Below are positions 17,925 to 26,588 of a stretch of DNA of 64,000 nt, piece after piece. A model generated the notes under the pieces. That model was not told the origin of the DNA. It made no database searches and saw only the letters and a program-made list of their open reading frames with translations. Every line of letters starts with the position of its first letter. Position 1 is the first letter of the stretch. This DNA comes from Anaeromyxobacter oryzae (GTDB lineage: Bacteria > Myxococcota > Myxococcia > Myxococcales > Anaeromyxobacteraceae). The translations under genes and the position numbers were made by a program. The stretch spans positions 2,254,501 through 2,318,500 of the forward strand of contig NZ_AP025591.1 in assembly GCF_023169945.1 (NCBI RefSeq). Reading direction: 5' to 3'.

Positions 17925-18674
17925 TCAAGCCTCGCTGCCGCCGCCGACGGTGTACTGGGCGCCGGTCACGTAGCTCGCCTGCGGCGAGGCCAGGAAGGCC
18001 ACGACGGAGGCCGCCTCGTCGGGCTGTCCGAGCCGGTTCGCCGGCACCTCCTGGAGGATGCGCGACGACATCGCCTCGAGCTGCTCGGGCCCGAGGCCCG
18101 TCTTTCCGAAGATGGGCGTCTCGATCGGCCCGGGGCTGACCGCGTTCACGCGCACGCCGTCGGGCGCCAGCTCCTTCGCCCACGAGCGGGTGAGCGCCAG
18201 CACCGCCGCCTTGCTCGCGGCGTACACGGACATGTTCGCGAACGGGCGGTCCGCGACGACGCTCGCCACGTTCACGACGACGCCCTTCGCGTCGCGGAGC
18301 AGCGGCAACGCCTGGCGCGTCAGCTCGATCAGCCCGGACACGTTCACGTCGAAGACGCCGCGGACGTGATCGGGCTTGGCGTCCGGGAGCGGCACCATGG
18401 GCGCCACGCCCGCGTTGTTGACGAGGATGTCGAGGCGACCGTACCGCCGCCGGACCTCGTCCACCGTGCGCGCGGCGTCCTCCGGCTGCGCGACGTCCGC
18501 GACGAGGTAGACGATGTCGGGGTGCTGGGCGGCCGACTCCTTCAGCGTGGCCTCGTGCCGGCCGGTGACGACGACGCGGGCGCCCGCCTCCGCGAGGTGG
18601 CGGGCGACGGCGCGGCCGATGCCCGTGCTGCCACCCGTGACGACGGCGACCTTGGACTCGAGCTTCTTCGACAT
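17925..18674 (-). CDS. short-chain dehydrogenase/reductase (SDR)
   Basis: 249 aa, classical SDR. Cofactor loop TGGSTGIGRAVA (residues 14-25), VVTGRH after the second strand (Arg suggests NADP(H)), NNAGVAP, active-site Ser in NVASVVADR, and YAASKAAVLAL with the Tyr and Lys. The C-terminus GAQYTVGGGSEA is also typical. Substrate unknown. A TetR gene sits directly upstream, and a TetR-type palindrome lies 24 bp before the ATG, so it is likely the main target of that regulator and induced by its ligand, perhaps a toxic small molecule. Confidence 0.93.
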   Translation of the reverse strand: MSKKLESKVAVVTGGSTGIGRAVARHLAEAGARVVVTGRHEATLKESAAQHPDIVYLVADVAQPEDAARTVDEVRRRYGRLDILVNNAGVAPMVPLPDAKPDHVRGVFDVNVSGLIELTRQALPLLRDAKGVVVNVASVVADRPFANMSVYAASKAAVLALTRSWAKELAPDGVRVNAVSPGPIETPIFGKTGLGPEQLEAMSSRILQEVPANRLGQPDEAASVVAFLASPQASYVTGAQYTVGGGSEA

Positions 18675-18697
18675 GTGGAACGCTCCGATCTGGGCTT

Positions 18698-18719
18698 ACA
18701 TACCAACTGGTCGGTATGT
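18698..18719. promoter_or_regulatory. TetR-type operator upstream of the SDR gene
   Basis: Perfect inverted repeat with arms ACATACC and GGTATGT around an 8-base spacer (AACTGGTC). It lies between the SDR start and the TetR stop. Read on the other strand its centre is GACCAGTT, close to GACCGGGT in the operator before tetR. Confidence 0.8.
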
Positions 18720-18767
18720 CTGTCCCCGCGGGCGCCGTCGCGCAACGTCTCGGTCGGGTACGGCTCG

Positions 18768-19391
18768 CTAGCGCTTCTTCCGGCTGGCCTTCGCCGGCCG
18801 GAGCGTGCCCAGGTACGCGGCCAGCTCCTCGAGGCTGCCGCGGAGCACGGCGCCGTCGCGGCCGACCTTGGCCAGGCTGATCGCGCCCTCGATGGCGCCG
18901 ACCACGAAGCGCGCCGCGCGCTCCGGGTCGAGGTCGGCGCGCACCGTGCCGGCGCCCTGGCCGCGGGCGAGCGCGTCCCGGAGCGCCCCCACCCACCTCG
19001 CGAAGACGTCCTCGAGCCGACCGCGCAGCTCCTCGTCGAGCGACGACACCTCCTGGGCCAGGTTGTTGAGCGGACAGCCGAAGCGGATCACGTCCTCGCG
19101 CGGGAGCGAGGCCTGGCGGCGCAGCAGCTCCTGCAGCGCGCCGATGGGATCGTTCGTGGTGCGCAGCGGCTCCACCCACTCCGCGAGGATGAGCGGCGCG
19201 AGCACCTCTCCGACGAGGGCGCAGCCGAGCTCCTTCTTGCCGGCGAAGTGGTGGTACAGGGCACCCTTCGTCACGCCGGCGCGCGCGAGCACCTGGTCGA
19301 GCGAGGTGGCGGACAGGCCCTGCTCGTAGACGGCCCGGTACGCCGACTGGAGGATGTGGCTGCGCGTGGCCTCGGGATCGCGGGTCGCCAT
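18768..19391 (-). CDS. TetR/AcrR family transcriptional regulator
   Basis: 207 aa from ATG 19391; the frame runs further upstream, but this start gives MATRDPEATRSHILQSA, the family start. The helix-turn-helix reads TSLDQVLARAGVTKGALYHHFAGKKEL, exact for TetR proteins. The C-terminal ligand domain resembles the TetR_C_16/YxaF-like group (FGCPLNNLAQEVSSLDEELR). Matching palindromes lie before this gene and before the SDR gene, so it should repress both itself and SDR. A 93-bp gap, holding one operator, separates them. Confidence 0.93.
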   Translation of the reverse strand: MATRDPEATRSHILQSAYRAVYEQGLSATSLDQVLARAGVTKGALYHHFAGKKELGCALVGEVLAPLILAEWVEPLRTTNDPIGALQELLRRQASLPREDVIRFGCPLNNLAQEVSSLDEELRGRLEDVFARWVGALRDALARGQGAGTVRADLDPERAARFVVGAIEGAISLAKVGRDGAVLRGSLEELAAYLGTLRPAKASRKKR

Positions 19392-19404
19392 CGGACGTCG
19401 GCTC

Positions 19405-19424
19405 CATACCGACCGGGTGGTATG
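19405..19424. promoter_or_regulatory. TetR-type operator upstream of the tetR gene
   Basis: Arms CATACC and GGTATG around the 8-base spacer GACCGGGT, 13 bp upstream of the ATG. Same arms and spacing as the site at 18698-18719, so autoregulation is likely. Confidence 0.8.
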
Positions 19425-19473
19425 TAACCGTTCCGCGAGCGCACGGCAACTCGCCTCGTGCCCTCGACCGCGC

Positions 19474-20157
19474 CTAGCCCGCCTCCGCCTTCGCCGCCCG
19501 CTTCGCGAAGGCCGCGCGCGTGCGGGGACCCACCTCGCGCGGCGCGGCCTGCGCCACGCTCGGCCGCGCGAGGAGCGCCTCGGCCCAGGCCGAGACCGCC
19601 GGGAACGCCGCGAGGAGCCGGTCCTCCGGCGCGCCCCACCCCTCGGCAGCGCGCCAGCGGCGGAGGAACGGCGCGTACGTCGCGTCGACGAGCCCGAAGT
19701 CGCGGCCGAGGAACCACGGGCCACCGCGGCGCGAGAGCTGCGCCTCGAGCTTCGCGAGCGCGTCGCGGAGCGTCGCGAGCGGCCTGGCGCGCGCGTCGCC
19801 CCCGAGCCCGCCCGCGAGCGCGGTCATCGCGGCGACGCTCGCCGGCATGACCACGTCGTTCGCGAACACGATCCAGCCGCGGGCCTCGGCGCGGGCGAGC
19901 GGGTCGGGGGGTAGGAGCGGGGGCGACGGGTAGAGCTCGTCGATGAGCTCGTTGATGACCATCGACTCGAACACCGGGCGATCGTCCACGAGGAGGACGG
20001 GGACGCGCCCCATCGGCGAGACGGCGAGGAACCAGGCCGGCTTGTTCGCGAGGTCGATGTACTCGATCTCGTGCGGGACGCGCTTCTCGAGGAGGACGAT
20101 CCGGCTCCGCTCGACGTACGGGCAGAGCTCGAAGGAGACGAGCTTGAGGTGAGGCAT
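19474..20157 (-). CDS. glutathione S-transferase family protein
   Basis: 227 aa from ATG 20157, which starts right at the thioredoxin-fold domain (HLKLVSFELCPYVERSRIVLLEK). The CPYVERSR motif at residues 11-18 gives a Cys as the catalytic residue, as in omega/beta-like classes. The cis-Pro motif is MGRVPVLLVDDRPVFESMVI, with Glu-Ser for glutathione binding. The C-terminal helical domain includes the FGLVDATYAPFLRRW N-capping region. Likely a glutathione- or thiol-dependent reductase or transferase. Confidence 0.9.
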   Translation of the reverse strand: MPHLKLVSFELCPYVERSRIVLLEKRVPHEIEYIDLANKPAWFLAVSPMGRVPVLLVDDRPVFESMVINELIDELYPSPPLLPPDPLARAEARGWIVFANDVVMPASVAAMTALAGGLGGDARARPLATLRDALAKLEAQLSRRGGPWFLGRDFGLVDATYAPFLRRWRAAEGWGAPEDRLLAAFPAVSAWAEALLARPSVAQAAPREVGPRTRAAFAKRAAKAEAG

Positions 20158-20278
20158 CTGGAGTTGGATAGCCGGGCGCTTCTGCGAGCGCCACGCGCAC
20201 GTTGCTCGGCTCTCCCGCGCGTTGGCGACTCCTACGGGCACGAAGGGCACGGGCACGCCGCGCCGGCCGAAGCCTTCT

Positions 20279-21322
20279 CTACGGCCTCTGATCCGTGCTC
20301 GGCCGCTCCCAGAGGTTCACGTGCCCTTCCTGCGCGTGGCGGTCGATGGCCCGGAGCTCCTCCTCGGAGAAGGCGAGGTTCGAGAGCGCGGCCACGTTCT
20401 CGCGGATCTGCTCCGGCGAGCTCGCGCCGATGAGCGTGCTCGTCACCCGCGGATCCCGGAGCACCCACGCGAGCGCCATCTGCGCGAGGGACTGCCCGCG
20501 CGCCCGCGCGAGCTCGTTCAGGGCCCGGACCCGCGTGAGGTTCTCCTCGGAGAGGTGCTCCCGGAGGAGGGATCCGCCGCCCGGCCGGTTGATCCGTGCG
20601 TCCTTCGGAACGCCGGCGAGGTACTTGTCGGTGAGCAGCCCCTGGGCGAGCGCGGTGAAGGCGATGCAGCCGATCCCCTCCGACCCGAGCACGTCGAGGA
20701 GCCCGCGCTCGATCCAGCGGTTCAGGAGGTTGTAGGACGGTTGGTGGATGAGGACCGGCACCTTCCACTCGCGCAGGATCGCCGCCGCCTCGCGCGTCTT
20801 CCCGGCGGAGTAGGAGGAGAGGCCGACGTGGAGCGCCTTCCCCTGCGCCACCGCCGTCGCGAGCGCGCCCATCGTCTCCTCGAGCGGCGTGTCCGGGTCG
20901 AACCGGTGGGAGTAGAAGACGTCGACGTACTCGAGGCCGAGCCGGCGGAGGCTCTGGTCCAGGCTCGCGAGCACGTACTTCCGCCCGCCGCCGCCCTGCC
21001 CGTACGGGCCGGGCCACATGTCCCAGCCCGCCTTCGTCGAGACGACCAGCTCGTCGCGGTACGGGGCGAGGTCCTCGCGGAGGATCCGCCCGAAGTTCGC
21101 CTCGGCGCTGCCGTAGGGCGGCCCGTAGTTGTTCGCGAGGTCGAAGTGCGTGATGCCGAGGTCGAACGCGGTCCGGACCATCTCGCGCTGGGTCTCGAGC
21201 GGGGTCGTGTCCCCGAAGTTGTGCCAGAGCCCGAGCGAGAGGAGCGGCAGGCGGAGCCCGCTCCGGCCGCAGGGACGGTAGGTCATCGTGTCGTAGCGCC
21301 CGGCTGCAGCGACGTGGGTCAT
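20279..21322 (-). CDS. aldo/keto reductase (YghZ/MgrA type)
   Basis: 347 aa from ATG 21322. TIM-barrel AKR with the tetrad visible: Asp in FDLANNYGPPYGSAE, Tyr four residues on, Lys in VVSTKAGWDMWPGPYG, and His in DVFYSHRFDPDTPLEE. The GPYG..GGRKYVLASLDQSL and YSHR.D..TP.EETMGAL stretches match E. coli YghZ, an L-glyceraldehyde 3-phosphate reductase. It lies 29 bp downstream of the sugar permease gene and may be the last gene of that operon, handling an aldehyde or aldose. Confidence 0.92.
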   Translation of the reverse strand: MTHVAAAGRYDTMTYRPCGRSGLRLPLLSLGLWHNFGDTTPLETQREMVRTAFDLGITHFDLANNYGPPYGSAEANFGRILREDLAPYRDELVVSTKAGWDMWPGPYGQGGGGRKYVLASLDQSLRRLGLEYVDVFYSHRFDPDTPLEETMGALATAVAQGKALHVGLSSYSAGKTREAAAILREWKVPVLIHQPSYNLLNRWIERGLLDVLGSEGIGCIAFTALAQGLLTDKYLAGVPKDARINRPGGGSLLREHLSEENLTRVRALNELARARGQSLAQMALAWVLRDPRVTSTLIGASSPEQIRENVAALSNLAFSEEELRAIDRHAQEGHVNLWERPSTDQRP

Positions 21323-21351
21323 GTGCCCTCCCGAGGAGGCCGGCGGCCGGC

Positions 21352-22188
21352 CTAGCCCTTCACGGATCCGGCCAGGAGCCCGCGCACGAAGTACCGGCCG
21401 AAGATGACGTAGACGAGGAGCGTCGGCAGCGCCGCCAGGAGCGCACCGGCCATCGGGAGGTTCCACTTCACCGCCTCGCCCCCGGCGAGCTGCGCGAGCG
21501 CCACCGTGATGGGCTGGCTCGCCGGGTTCGAGAGGGTCACCGCGAAGAGGAACTCGTTCCAGATCTGGGTGAACTGCCAGATGATCACCACCACGAACCC
21601 CGGCAGCGACAGCGGGAAGACCACGTGGCGGTAGATCGCGAAGAAGCCCGCGCCCTCGAGCTCGCTCGACTCGATGAGCGCGTCCGGGATCTCCACGTAG
21701 TAGTTTCGGAAGATGAGCGTCGTGATGGGGAGCCCGTAGACCGTGTGCACGAGCACGAGGCCCCAGATGCTCCCGTACAGCCCGATCGCCCGGATGAACT
21801 GGAAGAGCGGGATGAGGATCGCCTGGTAGGGGATGAACATCCCGAACAGGATGAAGGCGAACACGATCTTCGCCCCCGGGAACGGCCACTTCGCGAACAC
21901 GTAGCCGTTGAGGGAGCCGAGGAGCGCGGAGGCCGCCGAGGCCGTGACCGTGAGCACGAGGCTGTTCTTCAGCTTCGGCAGGAACGACGTCCACGCCTCG
22001 CCGAAGCTCGCCCAGTTCCAGGCGGGCGGCAGCGCCCACGCGGTGTCGAGGCCGATCGCCGCCGGCTCCTTCAGTGCCGTCACGATCATCATGTAGACCG
22101 GCGTGAGGAAGAAGCCGACCGCGAGCAGCAGCACGACGTACATGAGCCAGCGCCACGAGAAGCCGCTCCGGACCACGGCCCGCCTCAT
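21352..22188 (-). CDS. carbohydrate ABC transporter permease (MalG type)
   Basis: 278 aa from ATG 22188, overlapping the other permease by 4 bp (ATGA). Six transmembrane helices, and the EAA loop that contacts the ATPase: [20 protein letters not shown], then [15 protein letters not shown]1 is followed by [12 protein letters not shown], usual for MalG/GtsC. It pairs with the upstream permease to import sugar across the inner membrane. Confidence 0.94.
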   Translation of the reverse strand: MRRAVVRSGFSWRWLMYVVLLLAVGFFLTPVYMMIVTALKEPAAIGLDTAWALPPAWNWASFGEAWTSFLPKLKNSLVLTVTASAASALLGSLNGYVFAKWPFPGAKIVFAFILFGMFIPYQAILIPLFQFIRAIGLYGSIWGLVLVHTVYGLPITTLIFRNYYVEIPDALIESSELEGAGFFAIYRHVVFPLSLPGFVVVIIWQFTQIWNEFLFAVTLSNPASQPITVALAQLAGGEAVKWNLPMAGALLAALPTLLVYVIFGRYFVRGLLAGSVKG

Positions 22189-23309
22189 GACCGCCGCCCT
22201 TCCCTGAGCTGGCTCCGGAGGTACGGGATCACGATGAGCGCGACGAGCACGAGCAGGATCACGCCGATGGCGGCGCCCTTCGCGAACTGGTTCGCGCGGA
22301 ACGTGGTGATGAACATGAGCAGCGCGGGGACGTCGGTGCGCGCGTTGTCCGGCCCGGCCATCGCGAAGACGAGGTCGAAGATCTTCAGGCTGATGTGGCC
22401 GAGGACGATCATCGCGGAGAGCGTGATCGGCGCCAGGAGCGGGAGGATGATCCGCGTGTAGAGCTGCCACCCGGTGGCGCCCTCCACCACCGCCGCCTCG
22501 CGGAGCTCTTCGGAGACGCCGGTGAGGCCGGCGAGATAGAGCGCCATCGTGTAGCCGGCCATCTGCCAGACGGCGGCGACGACGATCCCGATGAACGCGA
22601 GGTTGAAGCCATGCTGCTCCGGGAAGGGCAGCAGCGTCACCGCGCGCCCGCCCACGACGGCCCAGCCGGTCACGAGGAGCGCAGCCGCCGCCGCCACCAT
22701 GCCGCGCCGGCGTCGCCCGGCGCGGACCGCCAGGGCCGCGGCGGCCGCGAGCCCCGCCGCGACGAGCAGGGGGACGATCACGGTCAGATCGTTCCAGTCG
22801 AACTGCCAGACCTGCCGCCGCGACGTGAGCCAGCCGAAGGAGCCGGCGGGGAGCCCGACCGCCGTGGGCAGGACGTTCACGCCGCCGCCGGGCTGGAGCA
22901 GCCAGCGCCAGATCGTGCCGGTCACCACGAACGAGAGCGCAAACGGGAACAGGAAGATGCCGCGGAAGACGCCCTCGCCCCGCGGCTTGTGGTCGATGAG
23001 GATCGCGAGCAGGAGCCCGAGCAGGAGGCACCCCGCGAGGAAGAACAGCGTGAAGAAGACGGTGCTCACGAGGTCCTGGCGGAAGCGGCCGTCGATCACG
23101 CCGGTGAAGAGCGCGCGGTAGTTGTCGAGCCCGATGAACCGCGTCACCGGCCGGATCGCGAGCGCCTGGGCCGGATCGCGCCCCCAGTCGGTGAGCGACG
23201 CCCACACCGTCCGGCCGATGAAGCCGTAGACGAAGATCCCGACGAGGACGATCGAGGGGAGGACGACGAGGAACCCGGTGACCTGGTTCGTGTGCCTGCC
23301 CCACTTCAT
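22185..23309 (-). CDS. carbohydrate ABC transporter permease (MalF type) with extra insert
   Basis: 374 aa. N-terminal TM helix ([21 protein letters not shown]) and the usual [12 protein letters not shown] periplasmic motif; EAA loop is [18 protein letters not shown] followed by [12 protein letters not shown]. At 374 aa it is about 75 longer than usual MalF-like permeases: residues 170-225 carry an insert with two extra hydrophobic helices and a GRRRRG cytoplasmic loop. It is translationally coupled to the second permease, and separated from the binding protein by a hairpin. Confidence 0.93.
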   Translation of the reverse strand: MKWGRHTNQVTGFLVVLPSIVLVGIFVYGFIGRTVWASLTDWGRDPAQALAIRPVTRFIGLDNYRALFTGVIDGRFRQDLVSTVFFTLFFLAGCLLLGLLLAILIDHKPRGEGVFRGIFLFPFALSFVVTGTIWRWLLQPGGGVNVLPTAVGLPAGSFGWLTSRRQVWQFDWNDLTVIVPLLVAAGLAAAAALAVRAGRRRRGMVAAAAALLVTGWAVVGGRAVTLLPFPEQHGFNLAFIGIVVAAVWQMAGYTMALYLAGLTGVSEELREAAVVEGATGWQLYTRIILPLLAPITLSAMIVLGHISLKIFDLVFAMAGPDNARTDVPALLMFITTFRANQFAKGAAIGVILLVLVALIVIPYLRSQLREGRRS

Positions 23310-23331
23310 CGGCGCCCTCCGGCGCGCTCGC

Positions 23332-23362
23332 CGTCCCGCCCGGCGTGGCGCCGGGCGGGACG
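23332..23362 (-). terminator. 14-bp intercistronic hairpin between binding protein and permease
   Basis: Perfect arms CGTCCCGCCCGGCG and complement with a 3-base loop, 22 bp after the binding-protein stop and 22 bp before the permease ATG (minus strand). No T-run follows. It fits a 3' mRNA stabiliser or partial terminator that keeps binding protein above permease, as in the malE-malF intergenic region. Confidence 0.7.
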
Positions 23363-23384
23363 CTCGAGCGCGACCGCGCCCGCC

Positions 23385-24662
23385 CTACCCGCGTCCAGGC
23401 GCGGCCGGCGTGGCCGCGCCGAGGCCGACCTGGTCGGCGATGGCCTGCGCCGCGCTGGCGGCCGCCTGGGCGTTGTTGCCGGACGTGAAGATCTCCATCA
23501 CCGTGCCGAACTGGCTCGAGAAGCTCTCCGGCGCCACGGCGCCGTGGGCGAGGCTCCCCACGACCTTGTTGCTCTTCCAGTCCTTCGCCGCGGACTGGAG
23601 GTAAGCGTTGTACTTGGTGAGGTCCGAGTCGAGCCGCGCCGCGATGGAGCCCTTCAGCGGGTTGAAGGTGTCCTGCCCCTCCTTCGAGCCGAGGAGCTTC
23701 AGCCACTTCATCGCCGCGTCGCGGTGCTTCGCGCCCTTCGGCAGGCCGAAGGAGTCGGACAGCATCATGAAGACGCCGCTCGTCCCGGGGGACGGCGCCC
23801 AGCCGAACCCCTCGCCCGGCTTCAGCTTGAGCGTCGTCGTCATGTAGCCCGCCGCCCAGTCGCCCATCACGTTGAACGCGGCGCCGCCCTTCAGCACGCG
23901 GTCCGTCGCCTGCTGCCACGAGAGGCCGGACGCGTCGGGGTTCGTGCACGCGAGCACCTTCCCGAAGGTGTTCCAGACGGCGACGGCCTTCGGGTCCGTG
24001 AACTTGAGCTTGCCGCTCCAGAGCCCCGCCCAGTCGTCGGGTCCGAGCACGCCGAGCGCCACGGACTCCCAGAGGTGCACCGTGGTCCAGTTCTCGCCCA
24101 GCGCGAGCGGGTGCTGCACGCCCTTCTGCTGCAGCGTCTTGCAGGTGACGAGGAACTCGTCCCAGGTCTTTGGCGGCGTGACGCCCCACTTCTTCAGGTT
24201 CGCGGGCACGTACCACATCACGTTCGAGCGGTGGATGTTCACCGGCACGCTCCAGACACCGCCGCGGGCCGAGAGCAGCCCCAGCAGGCCCGGCGGGAAC
24301 ACCTGGTTCCAGCCCTCGCTCTTGAAGAGGCCGCTCAGATCCTCCATCCGGTTCGCGACCACCCACGTGCCGATGAGCTCCTGGCCGGCGTGGACCTGGA
24401 ACGAGTCCGGCGGATCGCCGCCGAGCATGCGGGTCTTGAGCACGGCCCGCGCGTTGACCCCCGAGCCGCCGGTGACGGTCGAGTTGATCACCTGGACCTT
24501 CGGGTTCTGCGCCGAGTAGAGATCGATGAGCGCCTTCAGCGCGGGACCCTCGTCCCCCGCCCACCAGGAGAAGATCTCGAGCTTCTCCTGCGCGCGGGCG
24601 TTCGACGCGGCGAACAGCGCCGCCGCTGCGACGGCCAGCAAGAGCGAACCTCGTCTATTCAT
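23385..24662 (-). CDS. sugar ABC transporter substrate-binding protein
   Basis: 425 aa, strong ribosome site (GAGGAGGCACC then ATG). Signal peptide [23 protein letters not shown] with cleavage before [10 protein letters not shown]. The mature protein is a cluster-B/D extracellular solute-binding protein: [22 protein letters not shown] at the N-terminus, [19 protein letters not shown] in the hinge region and [16 protein letters not shown]. These are close to glucose/mannose-type binding proteins (GtsA, Thermus GBP). The C-terminus is Ala/Gln-rich. Glucose or a similar hexose is the likely ligand, given the adjacent fructokinase-like ROK gene. Confidence 0.92.
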   Translation of the reverse strand: MNRRGSLLLAVAAAALFAASNARAQEKLEIFSWWAGDEGPALKALIDLYSAQNPKVQVINSTVTGGSGVNARAVLKTRMLGGDPPDSFQVHAGQELIGTWVVANRMEDLSGLFKSEGWNQVFPPGLLGLLSARGGVWSVPVNIHRSNVMWYVPANLKKWGVTPPKTWDEFLVTCKTLQQKGVQHPLALGENWTTVHLWESVALGVLGPDDWAGLWSGKLKFTDPKAVAVWNTFGKVLACTNPDASGLSWQQATDRVLKGGAAFNVMGDWAAGYMTTTLKLKPGEGFGWAPSPGTSGVFMMLSDSFGLPKGAKHRDAAMKWLKLLGSKEGQDTFNPLKGSIAARLDSDLTKYNAYLQSAAKDWKSNKVVGSLAHGAVAPESFSSQFGTVMEIFTSGNNAQAAASAAQAIADQVGLGAATPAAPGRG

Positions 24663-24755
24663 GGTGCCTCCTCACGGTGCCCACAGGCTGGATCCGTCGG
24701 TGGGTGGTTGTCGCTGGCCCTCCCGTGGCGAGCCCTCGGGGGGCGTCCGATCGTC

Positions 24756-24791
24756 GCGTCACGGTGCGTCACGTGCGTCACGCTGCGTCAC
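24756..24791. promoter_or_regulatory. four phased GCGTCAC repeats upstream of the sugar operon
   Basis: The heptamer GCGTCAC occurs at 24756, 24766, 24775 and 24785, with start-to-start steps of 10, 9 and 10 bp, about one helical turn each. It lies 94-130 bp upstream of the binding-protein ATG and overlaps the last codons of the ROK gene. This is a strong candidate for cooperative activator or repressor binding. Confidence 0.6.
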
Positions 24792-25678
24792 CACAACCAG
24801 GCCGCGCCCCGCGCGCCGCTCGCATCGCCGTGCACCGGCGGGAGGAGCGGCGTGTCGACGCGATCCGAGAAGATCCACCGCGCCCAGAGGCCCGGGACCG
24901 TCTCGTAGAGCCGCGCCACGTTGGACAGCCCGCCGCCGAGCACGATCACGTCCGGGTCCAGGAGGTTCACGACAGCCGCGAGAGCCCGCGCGAGGCGATC
25001 CTCCAGGCGACCGACCGCCCCCTCTGCCGCCCCATCCCCGGCGGCGGCGCGCGCGACGATCTCGCGGGCCCCCGCCGCCTCGCCCGTCGCCTCGCGGAAG
25101 TCGCGCTCGAGGCCGGTGCCGGAGACGAACCCCTCGACGCAGCCGCGGCGGCCGCAGTGGCAGGGCGGCCCGGGCCACTCGCCCTCGCCGGCCCAGGGCA
25201 GCGGGTTGTGCCCCCACTCGCCCGCAATGGCGTTCCGGCCGGTCAGCACCTGTCCACGGACCACGACCCCGCCCCCGCAGCCGGTGCCGAGGATGACGCC
25301 GAACACCACGACGGCGCCGCGGCCGGCGCCGTCCGTCGCCTCGGAGAGCGCGAAGCAGTTGGCGTCGTTCGCGAGCCGCACGGGACGGCCGAGGCGCGCG
25401 GCGAGATCGCGGTCCAGCGGGCGCCCGACGATCCAGGTCGCGTTGGAGTTCTTCACGAGGCCCGTCGCGGGGGAGAGCGCGCCGGGGATGCCGACGCCGA
25501 CCGTGCCCGGCTCGCCCACCGCGAGCTCGAGCTCCCGGACCAGCCCGGCGATGGCGCCGAGGGTGGCGCCGTAGTCGTCGCGCGGGGTGGGCACGCGGCG
25601 GCGGAGCAGGGGGCGGCCGCTCTCGTCGAGCGCGACCGCCTCGATCTTCGTGCCGCCCATGTCCACGCCGATGCGCAT
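24788..25678 (-). CDS. ROK family sugar kinase (fructokinase Mak type)
   Basis: 296 aa. ATP loop GVDMGGTKIEAVAL, LPTPRDDY-like VPTPRDDYGAT, GIPGALSPATGLVKNSNATW, LANDANCFALSEA with the catalytic Asp, GTGCGGGVV, the motif GEWGHNPLPW, and the zinc motif CHCGRRGCVEGFVSGTG. The ending GDASGARGAAWLW matches E. coli Mak (fructokinase) closely in my memory. It phosphorylates a hexose, probably fructose, glucose or mannose. No DNA-binding domain, so it is a kinase and not a ROK repressor. First gene of the sugar-uptake set. Confidence 0.93.
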   Translation of the reverse strand: MRIGVDMGGTKIEAVALDESGRPLLRRRVPTPRDDYGATLGAIAGLVRELELAVGEPGTVGVGIPGALSPATGLVKNSNATWIVGRPLDRDLAARLGRPVRLANDANCFALSEATDGAGRGAVVVFGVILGTGCGGGVVVRGQVLTGRNAIAGEWGHNPLPWAGEGEWPGPPCHCGRRGCVEGFVSGTGLERDFREATGEAAGAREIVARAAAGDGAAEGAVGRLEDRLARALAAVVNLLDPDVIVLGGGLSNVARLYETVPGLWARWIFSDRVDTPLLPPVHGDASGARGAAWLW

Positions 25679-25729
25679 CGAGGCTCGCTCCCGTCCGCGG
25701 CGATCAGCAGACCATTGCAGCCTCGCGCA

Positions 25730-26350
25730 TCACGAGTCCGCAGATCGCCGCGCCCACAGCGGGTAGTCGAGCCCGGCCAGCCGGTTGATGCCGATCGCCT
25801 GGAGCGCGAGCAGCGCGACCGCGACCTCGATGAGGAGCAGGTGCGGCGGCGCGGTGATCGCGCCGAGCGAGATGAGGAGGGTGGTGGCCCCGGCCGGCGG
25901 ATGCGCTGCGCGGGCGAGGATCATGAGCGAGCCGGTAAAGGCGAAGGAGAGCGCGGCGGCGAGCACGCGCGGCGGCGTCACCCCGACCGCCGTCGCCGCC
26001 CCAGCGTGCTCGAGGCCGAAGAGCACGAGCGACGCGTACCCGCAGGCGATCCCGATGGCGTGGCCGACGATCGCGTTCCGCGGCGTCGCGCTCGGGGAGG
26101 AGGGGTTGAAGAAGAAGAGGAAGGCGGTCGGGCCGAGCGACGGAAACACGAACGGCTGCCGGCTGATCCAGGCGAGCACGCCGAGCAGCGCGATCGTCAC
26201 GAACCCGTTCACGAGCATGAAGGCCGCGCGGACGTGGCGCTCGTCGAAGCGGTGGAGGAGCGCCGTGAGCCGCAGGCGCGCCAGGAGCCCCCGCGTGACC
26301 GCCGGCTCGGCGAGATCGACCGGGTGACGGCGCGCGCGGGCCTCAGCCAT
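25730..26350 (-). CDS. HPP family integral membrane protein
   Basis: 206 aa with four to five transmembrane helices. Signature elements are PFVFPSLGPTAFLFF, NAIVGHAIGIACGYASL and the name-giving HPPAGATTLLISLGA. In plants and cyanobacteria, HPP members transport nitrite across membranes. Here it overlaps the preceding gene by 8 bp and is last in an operon led by a nitrate-reductase-like enzyme, so nitrite or nitrate passage is a reasonable inference. No CBS domains are present. Confidence 0.88.
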   Translation of the reverse strand: MAEARARRHPVDLAEPAVTRGLLARLRLTALLHRFDERHVRAAFMLVNGFVTIALLGVLAWISRQPFVFPSLGPTAFLFFFNPSSPSATPRNAIVGHAIGIACGYASLVLFGLEHAGAATAVGVTPPRVLAAALSFAFTGSLMILARAAHPPAGATTLLISLGAITAPPHLLLIEVAVALLALQAIGINRLAGLDYPLWARRSADS

Positions 26351-26588
26351 CGGGCGACACCTTCCGCAGGCGACGGTCGAAGTCGACGACGTACCAGACG
26401 AGCCCGCCGTTCACGAGGAGCAGGAGGACGGACGCGACCGTGGCGGGGAGGAGGACGCCGGGCTCGGCCGCGAGCGCCGCCTCGAGCGCGGCCGCGAGCA
26501 GCCAGAGCTGGATCACGACGAGCGTCCCGACGAGGAAGCAGATCGCGGTGAACAGCGCCAGCCCCTGTGCCCGCGTCTCCACGCTCAA
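26343..26588 (-). CDS. small two-helix membrane protein
   Basis: 81 aa from a TTG at 26588 that overlaps the Rieske stop (TTGA); GTG at 26582 is the alternative. Two hydrophobic helices (LFTAICFLVGTLVVIQLWLL, then PATVASVLLLLVNGGLVWYV) with a short acidic hinge and a basic C-terminal tail (DFDRRLRKVSPDG). I do not know the family with certainty (DUF6755-like by memory). Overlaps on both sides tie it to the redox operon, probably as a small subunit of the complex. Confidence 0.7.
   Translation of the reverse strand: MSVETRAQGLALFTAICFLVGTLVVIQLWLLAAALEAALAAEPGVLLPATVASVLLLLVNGGLVWYVVDFDRRLRKVSPDG

Noticed and set aside
24788..25678. ROK gene as a sugar-responsive repressor.
   Set aside because: It lacks an N-terminal helix-turn-helix and begins at the ATP loop; it is a kinase.
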